Below, in pieces: positions 1 through 8,888 of a DNA stretch of 64,000 bases. Location: NCBI GenBank assembly GCA_900537185.1, contig LS999832.1, positions 255,102-319,101 on the forward strand, given 5' to 3'. The number at the start of each line of letters is the position of its first letter. The first letter of the stretch is position 1. The DNA is from Cytophagales bacterium Alg240-R148 (lineage in GTDB: Bacteria > Bacteroidota > Bacteroidia > Cytophagales > Cyclobacteriaceae). Under the pieces are notes generated by a model that saw only the letters and a program-made list of their open reading frames with translations, was not told the origin of the DNA and did no database searches. The position numbers were made by a program, and so were the translations under genes.

Positions 1-27
1 ATTTTAACAATAGAACCCGTGGTTTGT

Positions 28-1998
28 TTAGAATATCTTTTCTTTTAGAATGTGTTCGAGTTCTTCTTTGGCGCTTAGAAACTCTTCTTCGAAATGTTGG
101 ATCATACCCGGTAAGTCTTGTGTGTTTTTTGATTCTTTGGCGTTTACCTCAATTTGTTTTACCAAAGGTTTCATCGTTTCTATCCCCATAAAGGTAATCG
201 ATGGTTTTATCTTATGCGCTTCGTTGCCAACTTTTAACCAATTGGATTGGCTGCTGGCATTTTTAATTATTTCGAGTGATTCTGGAGTGGCACTCAAAAA
301 TGTTTTGATCATTTCTTCAATAAAACCTTTGTCGTTGCTGCAAACGTTCCTCAGATAGGAGAGGTCAATGTGTTGGAACTCATTTGAAGATTTTGGTTTC
401 TCCAATGCTGTGGTATCTTCTACTATTGTGGTTTTATGAGGTGTTTGAAGGTAGTACTTGCTGAGCAGTTTATGTAAATCTGAGGGGATAAAAGGCTTCG
501 TAACATACCCTTCCATGCCAACCCCTTCCGACTTAGAATCTATTCCTTTTAAGGCATTGGCTGTTAATGCAATAATTGGAATCGCCGATTTCTTTGGTGA
601 AGCGCTTTGTTTGATGGCCTTGGATGCTTCATAACCATCCATAACTGGCATTTGAATGTCCATTAAAATAATGTCATAATCATTTTTTTGAACCTTTTCT
701 ACCGCAATCAAACCATTCTCTGCCATATCCACATGACAATCCCACCTTTTTAATATAGTGGCCGCGTACATTCGGTTGATGTCATTGTCTTCCACTAAAA
801 GTACTTTCATGCCAGGAAAACTAAACTCATTGGTAATATTGGAAGACCTGTTTTCAGGGTAATCTTTATCTTTCAAGTCTTCTTCTGATCCAATTCTGTA
901 AGGAATATCAAATGTAAAGGCGGTTCCTTCATTTTCCTTACTAGAAACGGTAATGGTACCATTTTGAAGCTCTACCAACTGTTTGCTAATAGCCAGTCCT
1001 AAACCTGTGCCTCCAAATCTTCTAGTTACACTTACGTCTCCTTGGTTAAAACTTTCAAAAATGGATTCCAATTTTTCTTCCGTTATACCAATTCCGGTGT
1101 CCACCACTTTGGTTTCTACAAGAATTTGATCGTTTAGCTTTTCTTTTGCTCGAACTAGAATCCTTATTTCTCCCGTTGGTGTAAATTTCACTGCGTTGGA
1201 AACGAGGTTGATCACAATCTGGCTGTATCGAACAGGGTCTCCCAGGATTACAGTATTGAGCTGGGCATCAATAGAATAGGTGAGCTGTATGCCTTTTTCT
1301 TTTGCTTGGTACAAAAAGGTCTCAATAACACTGGGCAAGTGGGTGGCAATATTGAATCCAATTTGTTCGAATTTTAATTTCCCAGATTCAATTACAGAGA
1401 AATCTAAAATATCGTTGATAATAACTTTTAAATTATCCGTCGAGTTTTTAATTGCATTTAAATATTTTTTTTGTTCGGGCGTTACAGCCGTTTCTTCTAA
1501 CAACGTAATCATCCCTGCAATACCATTGATTGGGGTTCTTATTTCGTGGCTCATATTGGCTAAAAACTGTTCTTTCGACTTTCTAGCCCTTAGGAGTTCT
1601 TCGGCATTTTTCTTTCTTTCTGTAATGTCCCGACAATCCAATAGCAGCCCTTCAATGCCACTTTTATGGTATATGTTAACAGAGTTAAATTCTAAATATT
1701 TATAGGTTTTATCTTCGCATAAAAACTGGAATTCAACCTTATCAATATAGGGTGTTTTGGTGCATTCTTTGAATTTCTCTTTTAACTTGTCTAGGGTTTC
1801 TGGAAATATGAAATCAAAGAAATTTTTGCCGTTTAAAGCACTGGGTTGGTGCCCCAAGGTGTCTTCTACTGAAGTATTGCTGAAGTGGATAATGCCGTCA
1901 TAGTCGACAATGAAAATCATATCCGAACCATCTTCCACCACGGTTTTATAGAAAGCGCCTTTGTTGATGTATTCCGAAAGTTGTTCTTTAATGATCAT
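28..1998 (-). CDS. Hybrid sensor histidine kinase with PAS, REC and HPt domains
   Basis: A 656-residue phosphorelay kinase. Domains in order: PAS sensor (about 15-130), HisKA with the phospho-acceptor His151 in SHEIRTP, HATPase (N-box near 264-272, VDTGIGI near 299-305, GGTGLGLAI near 329-337), receiver (acidic pair Glu403/Asp404, phospho-Asp447, Lys501) and a C-terminal HPt domain with His595 in EAHKIKPS. No transmembrane segment is visible, so it probably senses a cytoplasmic signal through PAS. The order H-D-H means the last phosphoryl donor is the HPt, which would pass it to a separate response regulator. That is most likely the gene immediately upstream: the regulator's TAA overlaps this gene's ATG (TAATG), implying translational coupling. 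All catalytic residues are present. The ligand is unknown. Confidence 0.95.
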   Translation of the reverse strand: MIIKEQLSEYINKGAFYKTVVEDGSDMIFIVDYDGIIHFSNTSVEDTLGHQPSALNGKNFFDFIFPETLDKLKEKFKECTKTPYIDKVEFQFLCEDKTYKYLEFNSVNIYHKSGIEGLLLDCRDITERKKNAEELLRARKSKEQFLANMSHEIRTPINGIAGMITLLEETAVTPEQKKYLNAIKNSTDNLKVIINDILDFSVIESGKLKFEQIGFNIATHLPSVIETFLYQAKEKGIQLTYSIDAQLNTVILGDPVRYSQIVINLVSNAVKFTPTGEIRILVRAKEKLNDQILVETKVVDTGIGITEEKLESIFESFNQGDVSVTRRFGGTGLGLAISKQLVELQNGTITVSSKENEGTAFTFDIPYRIGSEEDLKDKDYPENRSSNITNEFSFPGMKVLLVEDNDINRMYAATILKRWDCHVDMAENGLIAVEKVQKNDYDIILMDIQMPVMDGYEASKAIKQSASPKKSAIPIIALTANALKGIDSKSEGVGMEGYVTKPFIPSDLHKLLSKYYLQTPHKTTIVEDTTALEKPKSSNEFQHIDLSYLRNVCSNDKGFIEEMIKTFLSATPESLEIIKNASSQSNWLKVGNEAHKIKPSITFMGIETMKPLVKQIEVNAKESKNTQDLPGMIQHFEEEFLSAKEELEHILKEKIF

Positions 1999-3362
1999 TA
2001 CAACACATTTTCATCTTCCATTTCCTTAATATACCGATAAATGGTAGATTTTCCTATATCCAAAATGTCGGCAACGCGCAGCACATTGTTGTCATATTTT
2101 TTCAGAAAATGCAAAAGTATTTTGAAGGTGTATTCTTTAAGAGTAAGCTCTTCGGTAATGATGTTATCTTCTTTATTGGGGCTTGCAAATATTATGTCCT
2201 CTTCCTGGATCATATTGTCGTTACACATTACCGCAGAAAGTTCAATGATGGACTTCAATTCTCGAACATTTCCCGGGAAAGAGTATTTCAAGAGCTTTGA
2301 TTTCGCATCTGGACTGATGCTGATGTCGGCCATTTCATTTTCTTTGGTAAACTCACTGAGCAAATGTCGGGCAATAATGATGATATCATTGCCTCTGTTG
2401 CGCAGTGGGGGCAGTTTTACTGGTAAGCCTAACAAACGATAATATAAGTCTTCTCTGAATTTTCCTTGTTTCACTTCTTCTGCAAGGTCCCTGTGTGTGG
2501 CGACAATTACACGGGTATTGAGTTTGATGATTTTATTTCCACCTATACGGGTTACTTCTTTCTCTTGTAATACGCGCAACAACTTGGCTTGGAGGTTCAG
2601 ATCCATTTCGCCAATCTCATCCAAAAATATCGATCCCCCGTCGGACTCTTCAAATTTTCCTATTCTTCGGGTGGCTGCGCCTGTAAAAGCGCCTTTTTCA
2701 TGACCAAAAAGTTCACTTTCTATTAATTCGGTAGGGATGGCTGCAATATTAACAGCAACAAAATTTTCCTTTTTCCTATTGGAATTGTAGTGGATGGCCT
2801 TGGCAACCAATTCTTTTCCAGTTCCTGTTTCGCCAGTAACTGAAACAGTTATGTTGGTTTTGACAGCCTTTTCTAACATCTGAAACACTTTCTTTATTTC
2901 TGAGCTCGACCCAATGATGCTGTTGTCAAATTCGTATTTACCAGTAATTTCCTGTTTTAAAGTGTCAATCTCTTTGATTAAAGAAACCTTGCTTCTTGCA
3001 TTATTAATGGAGTTGAGTAGTCTGTCTTTGGTTTCTTCATCTTTTGTGATGTAGTCAAAAGCGCCAAGCTTTAACAATTGAACCGCCGTACCAATTTTCT
3101 CTTGAGCAGAAACAATAATGACATTAATAGAGGCATCAAAATCTCGAATGTCTTTAAGTACTTTTTCTCCGGGTAAATCTGGAAGTGTATAATCCAGGGT
3201 GATTATCTGTGGTTGTTGGTGTAAATTTTTAATACAGTCTGTTCCATTGTCAAAGACCACAACTTCATAATCAGGGTTAAGACTCAAAACATATTGCATA
3301 AATTTTGAGTAAGACGGATCGTCTTCAACGACAAAAATTTTAACAGGATCTTTTTCGTACAT
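1998..3362 (-). CDS. Sigma-54-dependent response regulator (NtrC family)
   Basis: A 454-residue regulator: receiver (acidic pocket VVEDD near 11-15, phospho-Asp57 in LDYTLPDLPG), AAA+ sigma-54 activation domain (Walker A GETGTGKE, sigma-54-contacting GAFTGA loop, Walker B with FLDEIGEM, arginine-finger region) and a short C-terminal helix-turn-helix (VADILDIGKSTIYRYIKEM) resembling Fis-type domains. The intact GAFTGA loop supports real sigma-54 activation. It is the first gene of a two-gene operon with the HPt-ended kinase, so it is the presumed terminal acceptor of that relay. Targets are not evident, and I saw no clear sigma-54 promoter in this window. Confidence 0.95.
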   Translation of the reverse strand: MYEKDPVKIFVVEDDPSYSKFMQYVLSLNPDYEVVVFDNGTDCIKNLHQQPQIITLDYTLPDLPGEKVLKDIRDFDASINVIIVSAQEKIGTAVQLLKLGAFDYITKDEETKDRLLNSINNARSKVSLIKEIDTLKQEITGKYEFDNSIIGSSSEIKKVFQMLEKAVKTNITVSVTGETGTGKELVAKAIHYNSNRKKENFVAVNIAAIPTELIESELFGHEKGAFTGAATRRIGKFEESDGGSIFLDEIGEMDLNLQAKLLRVLQEKEVTRIGGNKIIKLNTRVIVATHRDLAEEVKQGKFREDLYYRLLGLPVKLPPLRNRGNDIIIIARHLLSEFTKENEMADISISPDAKSKLLKYSFPGNVRELKSIIELSAVMCNDNMIQEEDIIFASPNKEDNIITEELTLKEYTFKILLHFLKKYDNNVLRVADILDIGKSTIYRYIKEMEDENVL

Positions 3363-3515
3363 AGATTGATTCCAGAGTTTTAGGTTTTGTGCTAAAATAG
3401 TACAATATATAAATATATGGTAGCTTTTGAATAAATCTTTGGTTCTATTCAGTTGAAATTCAATTAAAAGTATCCTATATTTCTGGGAGTCTATTTATTT
3501 TTAAAAACAGGTGAT

Positions 3516-3977
3516 ATGATTGCAGAATTTGAAATCTTAAATGAAGAAGAAAGAGAGTTGATGTTCAAGGCTCCAATATTGGTAAGTATATTAATTGCAG
3601 GAGCAGACAATAAATTTGAAAAATCCGAATTGAAAAAAGCGGTAACTATTTCACAAAATAGAAAAAATGCTGCTCGAGAAGGTTTGATTGAATTCTACCA
3701 AATGTTATCGGAAGGGTTCGAAGACAAATTGATGGTTACAATCCAAAACTATCCAATAGAGGCTAAAGATAGAACCCCCTTATTAGTAGAAGAATTAGCA
3801 GGGCTCAATGCAGTATTGCCTAAATTGGAAAAAGTATTTGCCATAGAATATTATGAGTCCATTCGGGACATTGCTAAAAAAATTGCAAGTGCTTCAGGTG
3901 GAGTTCTTGGGTATATGGCCATTGGATTTGAAGAATCTAAATTGGTTGATTTGCATATGGTCAATAACCCAGCTTAA
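3516..3977 (+). CDS. Hypothetical protein, possibly TerB-like
   Basis: A 153-residue soluble, charged, mostly helical protein with no signal peptide. An early segment (LVSILIAGADNKFEKSELKKA, about 22-42, counted in parts) has the pattern hydrophobic helix, ADxxF, acidic helix seen in TerB-like domains, and the middle is helical. I do not recognise a named family with certainty. It is divergent from the two-component operon and lies 3 bases before the rhomboid gene, so the two are probably co-transcribed. Function unknown. Confidence 0.75.
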   Translation: MIAEFEILNEEERELMFKAPILVSILIAGADNKFEKSELKKAVTISQNRKNAAREGLIEFYQMLSEGFEDKLMVTIQNYPIEAKDRTPLLVEELAGLNAVLPKLEKVFAIEYYESIRDIAKKIASASGGVLGYMAIGFEESKLVDLHMVNNPA

Positions 3978-3980
3978 TGG

Positions 3981-4553
3981 ATGGGGGCATCAAAAAGTCT
4001 TTTTTCTAGCGCGGTTGTACCCTTTAGATTTGTGTTTTTAATGTGGGTGGCTTTCTGCATGGACTTTTTATTGGGGTTCCACCTTAGTAATTTGGGAATT
4101 ACCCCAAGAACTACCTATGGCCTGATTGGAATCGCAACTGCCCCATTGTTACACGCCAATATACCGCATTTGGTTTCCAATACCATCCCAATGATCTTTT
4201 TGGGAGGCGTACTGTTTTATTTTTACCCAAAAGTAGCCAACAAGGTATTTATTAGTTGTTATTTTTTCACCAATGTAATGGTTTGGGTTTTTGCGAGAGG
4301 TGGTTTCAACCACATAGGAGCCAGTGGCTTAATTTACGGCTTGGCTTTTTTCTTAATGTTTTTTGGAGTATTTAGAAAGGATATGAAATCAATTTTCATA
4401 TCCTTGGTGGTGATTTTGTTGTACAGCGGGTTGTTTTTCGGTCTTTTTCCTACCATCCCAGGGATTTCATGGGAATCCCATCTGTTTGGCGGAGTTGTCG
4501 GAGTAATTGCTGCTTATTATTTTAGCAAATCCTATCCTACTAGTTCAAAATAA
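3981..4553 (+). CDS. Rhomboid-family intramembrane serine protease
   Basis: A 190-residue polytopic membrane protein. The rhomboid catalytic dyad is visible: Ser115 in HIGASGLIYG and His167 in WESHLFGG. The loop/TM2 motif HANIPHLVSN (about 58-67) carries the conserved His and Asn of the oxyanion region. At this length it is the minimal six-TM form without extra cytoplasmic domains. Such enzymes cleave membrane-anchored proteins within or beside the bilayer; the substrate is unknown. The start is chosen at 3981: the ATG that overlaps the previous stop (3977) is out of frame. The 3-prime end overlaps the convergent phosphodiesterase gene by 14 bases. Confidence 0.9.
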   Translation: MGASKSLFSSAVVPFRFVFLMWVAFCMDFLLGFHLSNLGITPRTTYGLIGIATAPLLHANIPHLVSNTIPMIFLGGVLFYFYPKVANKVFISCYFFTNVMVWVFARGGFNHIGASGLIYGLAFFLMFFGVFRKDMKSIFISLVVILLYSGLFFGLFPTIPGISWESHLFGGVVGVIAAYYFSKSYPTSSK

Positions 4554-5748
4554 ATTGAATAGAATCGAGTTGACCATCAATAGATTTTTTGTCGTAATCC
4601 AATTGTAGTATCTCTGCAATTAATGGGTAAATGTGGGTGTTGTTGATAGGACGGTCATGAAAATACCCCTTTTTGAAGGCAGGACCGTATGCATACAAAA
4701 TCCCTAACATTTCTTCATTTTTATAGGGGTCAAAACCATGGGTACCCGTTGGTTGTTTGTAGGCGCTCACATGGAACCAATGGGGTGCATTCGCTATAAC
4801 CATTAAATCTGGAGAATTTTTGCCTTTTAGAATGGAAGCATGTTCAGGGAAGTTGGTAGGATCGTATACTGCATACCCTTCGGATTGTTTTTGTTTTAAG
4901 GTGTTTTTCCAAGAGTTAATTTTGGTAGTATCATCGTTGTAGATCAAGTAGAAAACGTTGCCAGCAATGATTTTTCCTGAGGTGTCTTTTGTTATTTCTT
5001 CTGGTAAATTTATGCCCATACTCGGATCCAGATTGCTCATCCCGTGGTCCGATACTAAAACAATGCTGGCATAGGGATGCTGCTGCTGGATGGCCATTAG
5101 TTCTCCAACTACCTGGTCCAAATCGGATACTGCCACGCCAGTCTCATCCGAAAGGGGCCCGGAATTGTGCCCAGCATTATCCACTACAGAAAAATACAAG
5201 GATATAAACCGAGGCGGGTCTTTTTGTTTTAACCAGGATCTTAATGTATCCAAGCGGGCGCGGTGGCTAACGGACCCATCGTACTTTTTGTAAGAATCTG
5301 GGTAACGGTTGTTGATGTTGGCTTCCGAACCAACCCAAAAAAAACTAGCCGATTTAACACCTTGCTCAGAAGAGAGGTTCCACAGTGGCGTGCCTTGGTA
5401 CCAACTGCCATCTGTAACTACTTCTTGGTTCCCGATAGAATAAAGCATTTGCTTTTCTTTTGACCAAAAAGTATTGGCAATCAAACCGTGGTTGCCCGGT
5501 AACAATCCGGTAATAATGCTGTAATGGTTGGGAAATGTTTTAGATGGGAAACAAGGCCTCAGTCCTTCAAAACTGCTTCCCTCTGCTTTTAATTTTAATA
5601 AATTTGGCGTCTTGTGGATGTCGATATAGTCGTTTCTAAATCCGTCAAATGATACGAGTATCACTGTGGGAGGTACTTTTTCTTTAGTTTCTTTAGAACA
5701 AGAGCCAAAAAGCGCCAGAGCACTGGCAAGAATTAAAATTCGAAACAT
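4540..5748 (-). CDS. Lipoprotein nucleotide pyrophosphatase/phosphodiesterase (NPP-type alkaline phosphatase superfamily)
   Basis: A 402-residue exported hydrolase. The N-terminus is a lipoprotein signal with lipobox FGSC (Cys17). The NPP active site is complete: metal Asp35 in VSFDGFRNDY, nucleophile Thr71 and Asn74 in KTFPNHYSIITG, then DNAGHNSG, SDHGMS and GTHGFD supplying the remaining Asp/His metal ligands. Family members hydrolyse nucleotide pyrophosphates or phosphodiesters in the periplasm or at the surface, so a role in scavenging extracellular nucleotides is plausible but inferred. It is tail-to-tail with the rhomboid gene, overlapping by 14 bases. Confidence 0.93.
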   Translation of the reverse strand: MFRILILASALALFGSCSKETKEKVPPTVILVSFDGFRNDYIDIHKTPNLLKLKAEGSSFEGLRPCFPSKTFPNHYSIITGLLPGNHGLIANTFWSKEKQMLYSIGNQEVVTDGSWYQGTPLWNLSSEQGVKSASFFWVGSEANINNRYPDSYKKYDGSVSHRARLDTLRSWLKQKDPPRFISLYFSVVDNAGHNSGPLSDETGVAVSDLDQVVGELMAIQQQHPYASIVLVSDHGMSNLDPSMGINLPEEITKDTSGKIIAGNVFYLIYNDDTTKINSWKNTLKQKQSEGYAVYDPTNFPEHASILKGKNSPDLMVIANAPHWFHVSAYKQPTGTHGFDPYKNEEMLGILYAYGPAFKKGYFHDRPINNTHIYPLIAEILQLDYDKKSIDGQLDSIQFILN

Positions 5749-5768
5749 TTTTTATTTGCAATTAAAGC

Positions 5769-5800
5769 AATGATCCGCCTCATTTCTGAAACGGATCATT
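5769..5800 (-). terminator. Inverted repeat between the cyclophilin and NPP genes
   Basis: Nine-base perfect arms AATGATCCG (5769-5777) and CGGATCATT (5792-5800) with a 14-base loop. It lies after the cyclophilin stop (5817) and just before the NPP start (5748). There is no strong T-run, so it could be a weak terminator or a processing hairpin. Confidence 0.45.
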
Positions 5801-5816
5801 ATTGTTATGTTATAGA

Positions 5817-6251
5817 TTAGTCTATAAGGTTTATCTTTTGAATGACGTCTCCTTGTCGGATGTCATCCACAACATCTACACCTTCTACCACTTTTCCAAA
5901 ACAAGTGTGGTTTCTGTCTAAATGTTGTGTGTTCTGTCTGCTGTGGCAGATGAAAAACTGGGAACCCCCTGTGTTTCTTCCAGCATGTGCCATAGACAAT
6001 ACACCTCTGTCATGAAATTGGTTGTCACCATCTAATTCACAGTCTATTGCGTACCCTGGTCCACCGGCTCCAGTTCCATCCGGGCACCCACCTTGTACAA
6101 CAAAGTCTGGAATTACCCTGTGAAAAGTTAATCCATCATAAAAACCTTCAGAAGCTAATTTAACAAAGTTGGCTACCGTCTTTGGTGCGTCTTTTTCATA
6201 GAATTCAACCGTCATGGTGCCTTTGTCTGTTATGATTTCTGCTTTTTTCAT
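5817..6251 (-). CDS. Cyclophilin-type peptidylprolyl isomerase
   Basis: A 144-residue single-domain cyclophilin without signal peptide, so cytoplasmic. Signature residues: [13 protein letters not shown] (catalytic Arg and the Phe/Gln face), GGSQFFICH and [10 protein letters not shown]. It catalyses cis-trans isomerisation of prolyl peptide bonds. The short length matches the compact bacterial PpiB type. It is transcribed singly: the downstream NPP gene is separated by 68 bases with a hairpin, and the upstream gene is divergent. Confidence 0.95.
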   Translation of the reverse strand: MKKAEIITDKGTMTVEFYEKDAPKTVANFVKLASEGFYDGLTFHRVIPDFVVQGGCPDGTGAGGPGYAIDCELDGDNQFHDRGVLSMAHAGRNTGGSQFFICHSRQNTQHLDRNHTCFGKVVEGVDVVDDIRQGDVIQKINLID

Positions 6252-6322
6252 TTTTAGTCGCTTATTTTCGATTTAAGTTAGATACTTTTTTTTATTATAT
6301 TCGGTTAATAAAATCCCATACT

Positions 6323-7444
6323 ATGAAACTTTTTTCTGAGGTAAGAAGGTTACCGCTAATGACCAAAATGGCAATTTCACTTTTGTTTTGGATATTGCTT
6401 CACTACATTTTGATTGAATTTAGAAATTTCCTTTATCCAATATTCCTGGCCTTCTTATTCTCTTTTTTACTCCTTCCATTGGCCAATTTTTTTGAAAAAA
6501 AAGGGCTGAATCGAGTGTTCGCAAATATAATTACAATTCTAACAGGTATAGCAATTTTATATACCTTAATATTTTTTATTTACTCTGGCTTGAAGGGGTT
6601 TGTAGTCAATCTTCCTGAAATGCAGTCCCAAGCAGTTCACAATGTACAAAACATACTAAAACAGCTCAGCTTTTTGAATGGATCCTGGGAGTTCATAACC
6701 GAGCCGGAGGTAAAAGAAATGATTAAAAATTTATTCCATTTTAGTGGTGATACACTTAATGTGCTTATATCTGCTACTACCAGTACGGTGTTTAGCATTT
6801 TTATATTGCCAGTTTATATATTTTTTACACTGTTTTACCGAGACAAATACAAAAAGTTCATCATCAAGTTGGTGCCAAAAGGAGAACTTCAAGTTGCGGG
6901 GAAGGTGATAGACAAAATTTCACTTATCACAGGCAAATACATGACTGGTGTATTTATTGTAGTACTAATTTTATGTGTATTGAATAGTGTTGGATTTTAT
7001 ATTATCGGACTCAAATACGCGGTGCTTTTTGGTATTATTGCAGCTGTAATCAACTTCATTCCGTATTTCGGTACTATATTGGGTTATGCCATTCCGTTTT
7101 TATTTGCTCTATTAACAGGAGAAAGTCCGCAATTGGCATTGGGCGTTTTCATCCAGTTTGTTATAGTACAATTCACCGAAAACAACATTTTAACTCCTAA
7201 CATAGTTGGCCAAATGGTTAGAATTAATCCATTTTTTATAATAATAGGAGTAGTGCTTGGCGGTAATATTTGGGGTATCCCAGGTATGTTTTTGATAGTT
7301 CCAATTTTGGCCATTGCCAAAATTGTTTGTGACCACATCCCATCCTTAAAAGCCTATGGGTTTTTACTTGGTTCGGAAGGAGCTGAAGAACATTCCATTA
7401 CCAGGCATAAATTAAGAAGGTTTTTTAATATGCGGAAAGAGTGA
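6323..7444 (+). CDS. AI-2E family transporter (PerM/YdiK-like permease)
   Basis: A 373-residue integral membrane protein with the family layout: two N-terminal TM pairs, a soluble segment (about 100-150) and a hydrophobic C-terminal half containing FIPYFGTILG and the characteristic ENNILTPNIVGQMVRINPF / GGNIWGIPGMFLIVP segments. The family is named after the proposed exporter TqsA, but most members have unproven substrates and some are ion antiporters, so AI-2 export should not be assumed. It is tail-to-tail with queD: the stop codons are directly adjacent (7444 and 7445). Confidence 0.92.
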   Translation: MKLFSEVRRLPLMTKMAISLLFWILLHYILIEFRNFLYPIFLAFLFSFLLLPLANFFEKKGLNRVFANIITILTGIAILYTLIFFIYSGLKGFVVNLPEMQSQAVHNVQNILKQLSFLNGSWEFITEPEVKEMIKNLFHFSGDTLNVLISATTSTVFSIFILPVYIFFTLFYRDKYKKFIIKLVPKGELQVAGKVIDKISLITGKYMTGVFIVVLILCVLNSVGFYIIGLKYAVLFGIIAAVINFIPYFGTILGYAIPFLFALLTGESPQLALGVFIQFVIVQFTENNILTPNIVGQMVRINPFFIIIGVVLGGNIWGIPGMFLIVPILAIAKIVCDHIPSLKAYGFLLGSEGAEEHSITRHKLRRFFNMRKE

Positions 7445-7882
7445 TTATTGGTCTTCAGCAAACCATTCAGAATAACTATTGGCAGTTTCCCTTAAAAATA
7501 CAGTGTGCAATTGTACAAAGCTCGGAAGGTGTCGCATTAGAATTTGGACTATTTCGAGCATCATATTTTCGCAAGTTGGCTGGTAGTCGACGTAGCGAAT
7601 TCTTTCATTTTTCAACTCCAGCCCTTTAAACCTGCTGTCCGATCTCAGTATCAATCTATGGTCGAAAATTGGTTTTATCTGCTCTTTGATAATGGCCTTG
7701 AGGTCTCCAAAGTCGATTACCATGCCACAATCTGCTGCGTTGCTGTCTGTTTTTGGCAACCCGAGTACGGTAACTTTGAGGTGGTACGAATGTCCATGGA
7801 TGTCCTTGCACTTGCCGCCATAGCCATCTAGCGCATGGGCAGTTTCAAAATCAAATTCCTTGGTAACCCGTACTTTTCTCAT
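7445..7882 (-). CDS. queD: 6-carboxy-5,6,7,8-tetrahydropterin synthase (QueD/PTPS family)
   Basis: A 145-residue T-fold enzyme. Zinc-binding histidines are visible in FETAHAL and in DIHGHSYHL. The catalytic Cys lies in DCGMVIDFGDLK, a His in FDHRLIL and the pterin-anchoring Glu in PTCENMMLEI. In queuosine synthesis QueD converts dihydroneopterin triphosphate to 6-carboxytetrahydropterin. The related PTPS enzymes make tetrahydrobiopterin precursors, so this assignment rests on similarity. No queC, queE or queF neighbour is present. A perfect Bacteroidota -7 element (CAAAGCTA on the + strand, 7894-7901) lies 12 bases before the start. Confidence 0.9.
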   Translation of the reverse strand: MRKVRVTKEFDFETAHALDGYGGKCKDIHGHSYHLKVTVLGLPKTDSNAADCGMVIDFGDLKAIIKEQIKPIFDHRLILRSDSRFKGLELKNERIRYVDYQPTCENMMLEIVQILMRHLPSFVQLHTVFLRETANSYSEWFAEDQ

Positions 7883-8048
7883 TTTTTTTGGTGCAAAGCT
7901 ACTGTTGAAATTTAATTATTACACCTTTTTAAGCCGATATTTTTTTAAGCAAATACATCTGGTAGGTCCTAATGAACCAATACAGATGAAAATAATTGAT
8001 AAAACGACTATTTTTTGACAATTTGTGGAAGGATGGGTGCCGTCAAAA

Positions 8049-8888
8049 ATGAAAAGGAAAAATATATACAACGTCGATTCAATTTTTATAATTCTAGGAA
8101 TAGTAGTAGTTGTGGTCGGCCTTATTTCGATTTTCGCAGACCCTAGAACCTATTACGATTATACCATATGGGATGATAGAAGTTTCAGCTTTGAAAATGC
8201 AGAGGGGAGAAGCATGGAAGTGCTGCAATCCGAATTAGGTTCCTCTCTGGTAATTGTGGAAAATGGTTTTCCCTTATTCCGCACTATAATTGTGCTAACA
8301 GGTGTTTTGTTTATGTTTTTTGGCATAAAATACCGACGCAGGGAAAACAAGATTATTGCCATATGGGATGCATTGGAACGTACCGGTGAAGCCCACCTGC
8401 AACCCTTATCCATGGCGCTGAACATTCCTCAGAATTTCATTTTAAAACACCTAGAAACCATAAATGCCCAACAAGATGCCTATTTCGTATGGCTACCAGA
8501 AGAAAAAAAGATAATGGATGGTCGTTTCAACGTACCCTATAAAGTGGCCATTGATTGTGCAGGTTGTGGCAATAAAAGCAACCAGGAAATCACTTTAAGT
8601 ATGCAATCGGCTCCTGAATGTGCTTATTGTGGTAGAAGTGCCTCTACTCATTTGATCCAAGATTTGAAGGATCAAGTCTTGGCACAGCAGATGCACCAGA
8701 AACAAAAAACGAAATTCAATGTTGCGGTTTTTGTAATTTTATTACTGCTTTTTTGGCCTGCTGCTTTGTTGTATTTGTTTGTAACGAAATCCAAGGGAAT
8801 CCAAGCACATGCTGGTTTAATAAAAGGGGAACTTGATAAATTAATGGAAGAACATAAAAGTAGTTCAAGTAACTCACAAAGTGTTTAA
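8049..8888 (+). CDS. Membrane protein with zinc-ribbon-like Cys pairs, unknown function
   Basis: About 279 residues. TM segments lie near the N-terminus (IFIILGIVVVVVGLISIF), in the middle (FRTIIVLTGVLFMFFGI) and near the C-terminus (VAVFVILLLLFWPAALLYLF). Between the last two is a soluble part with a winged-helix-like stretch and two CxxC pairs (CAGCG and CAYCG) about 25 residues apart, a likely zinc ribbon. I chose the ATG at 8049 (MKRKNIYN) rather than an in-frame GTG 24 bases upstream, because a positively charged start before the first TM is normal. The tail overlaps galM by 15 bases, convergent. Function not recognised. Confidence 0.8.
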   Translation: MKRKNIYNVDSIFIILGIVVVVVGLISIFADPRTYYDYTIWDDRSFSFENAEGRSMEVLQSELGSSLVIVENGFPLFRTIIVLTGVLFMFFGIKYRRRENKIIAIWDALERTGEAHLQPLSMALNIPQNFILKHLETINAQQDAYFVWLPEEKKIMDGRFNVPYKVAIDCAGCGNKSNQEITLSMQSAPECAYCGRSASTHLIQDLKDQVLAQQMHQKQKTKFNVAVFVILLLLFWPAALLYLFVTKSKGIQAHAGLIKGELDKLMEEHKSSSSNSQSV

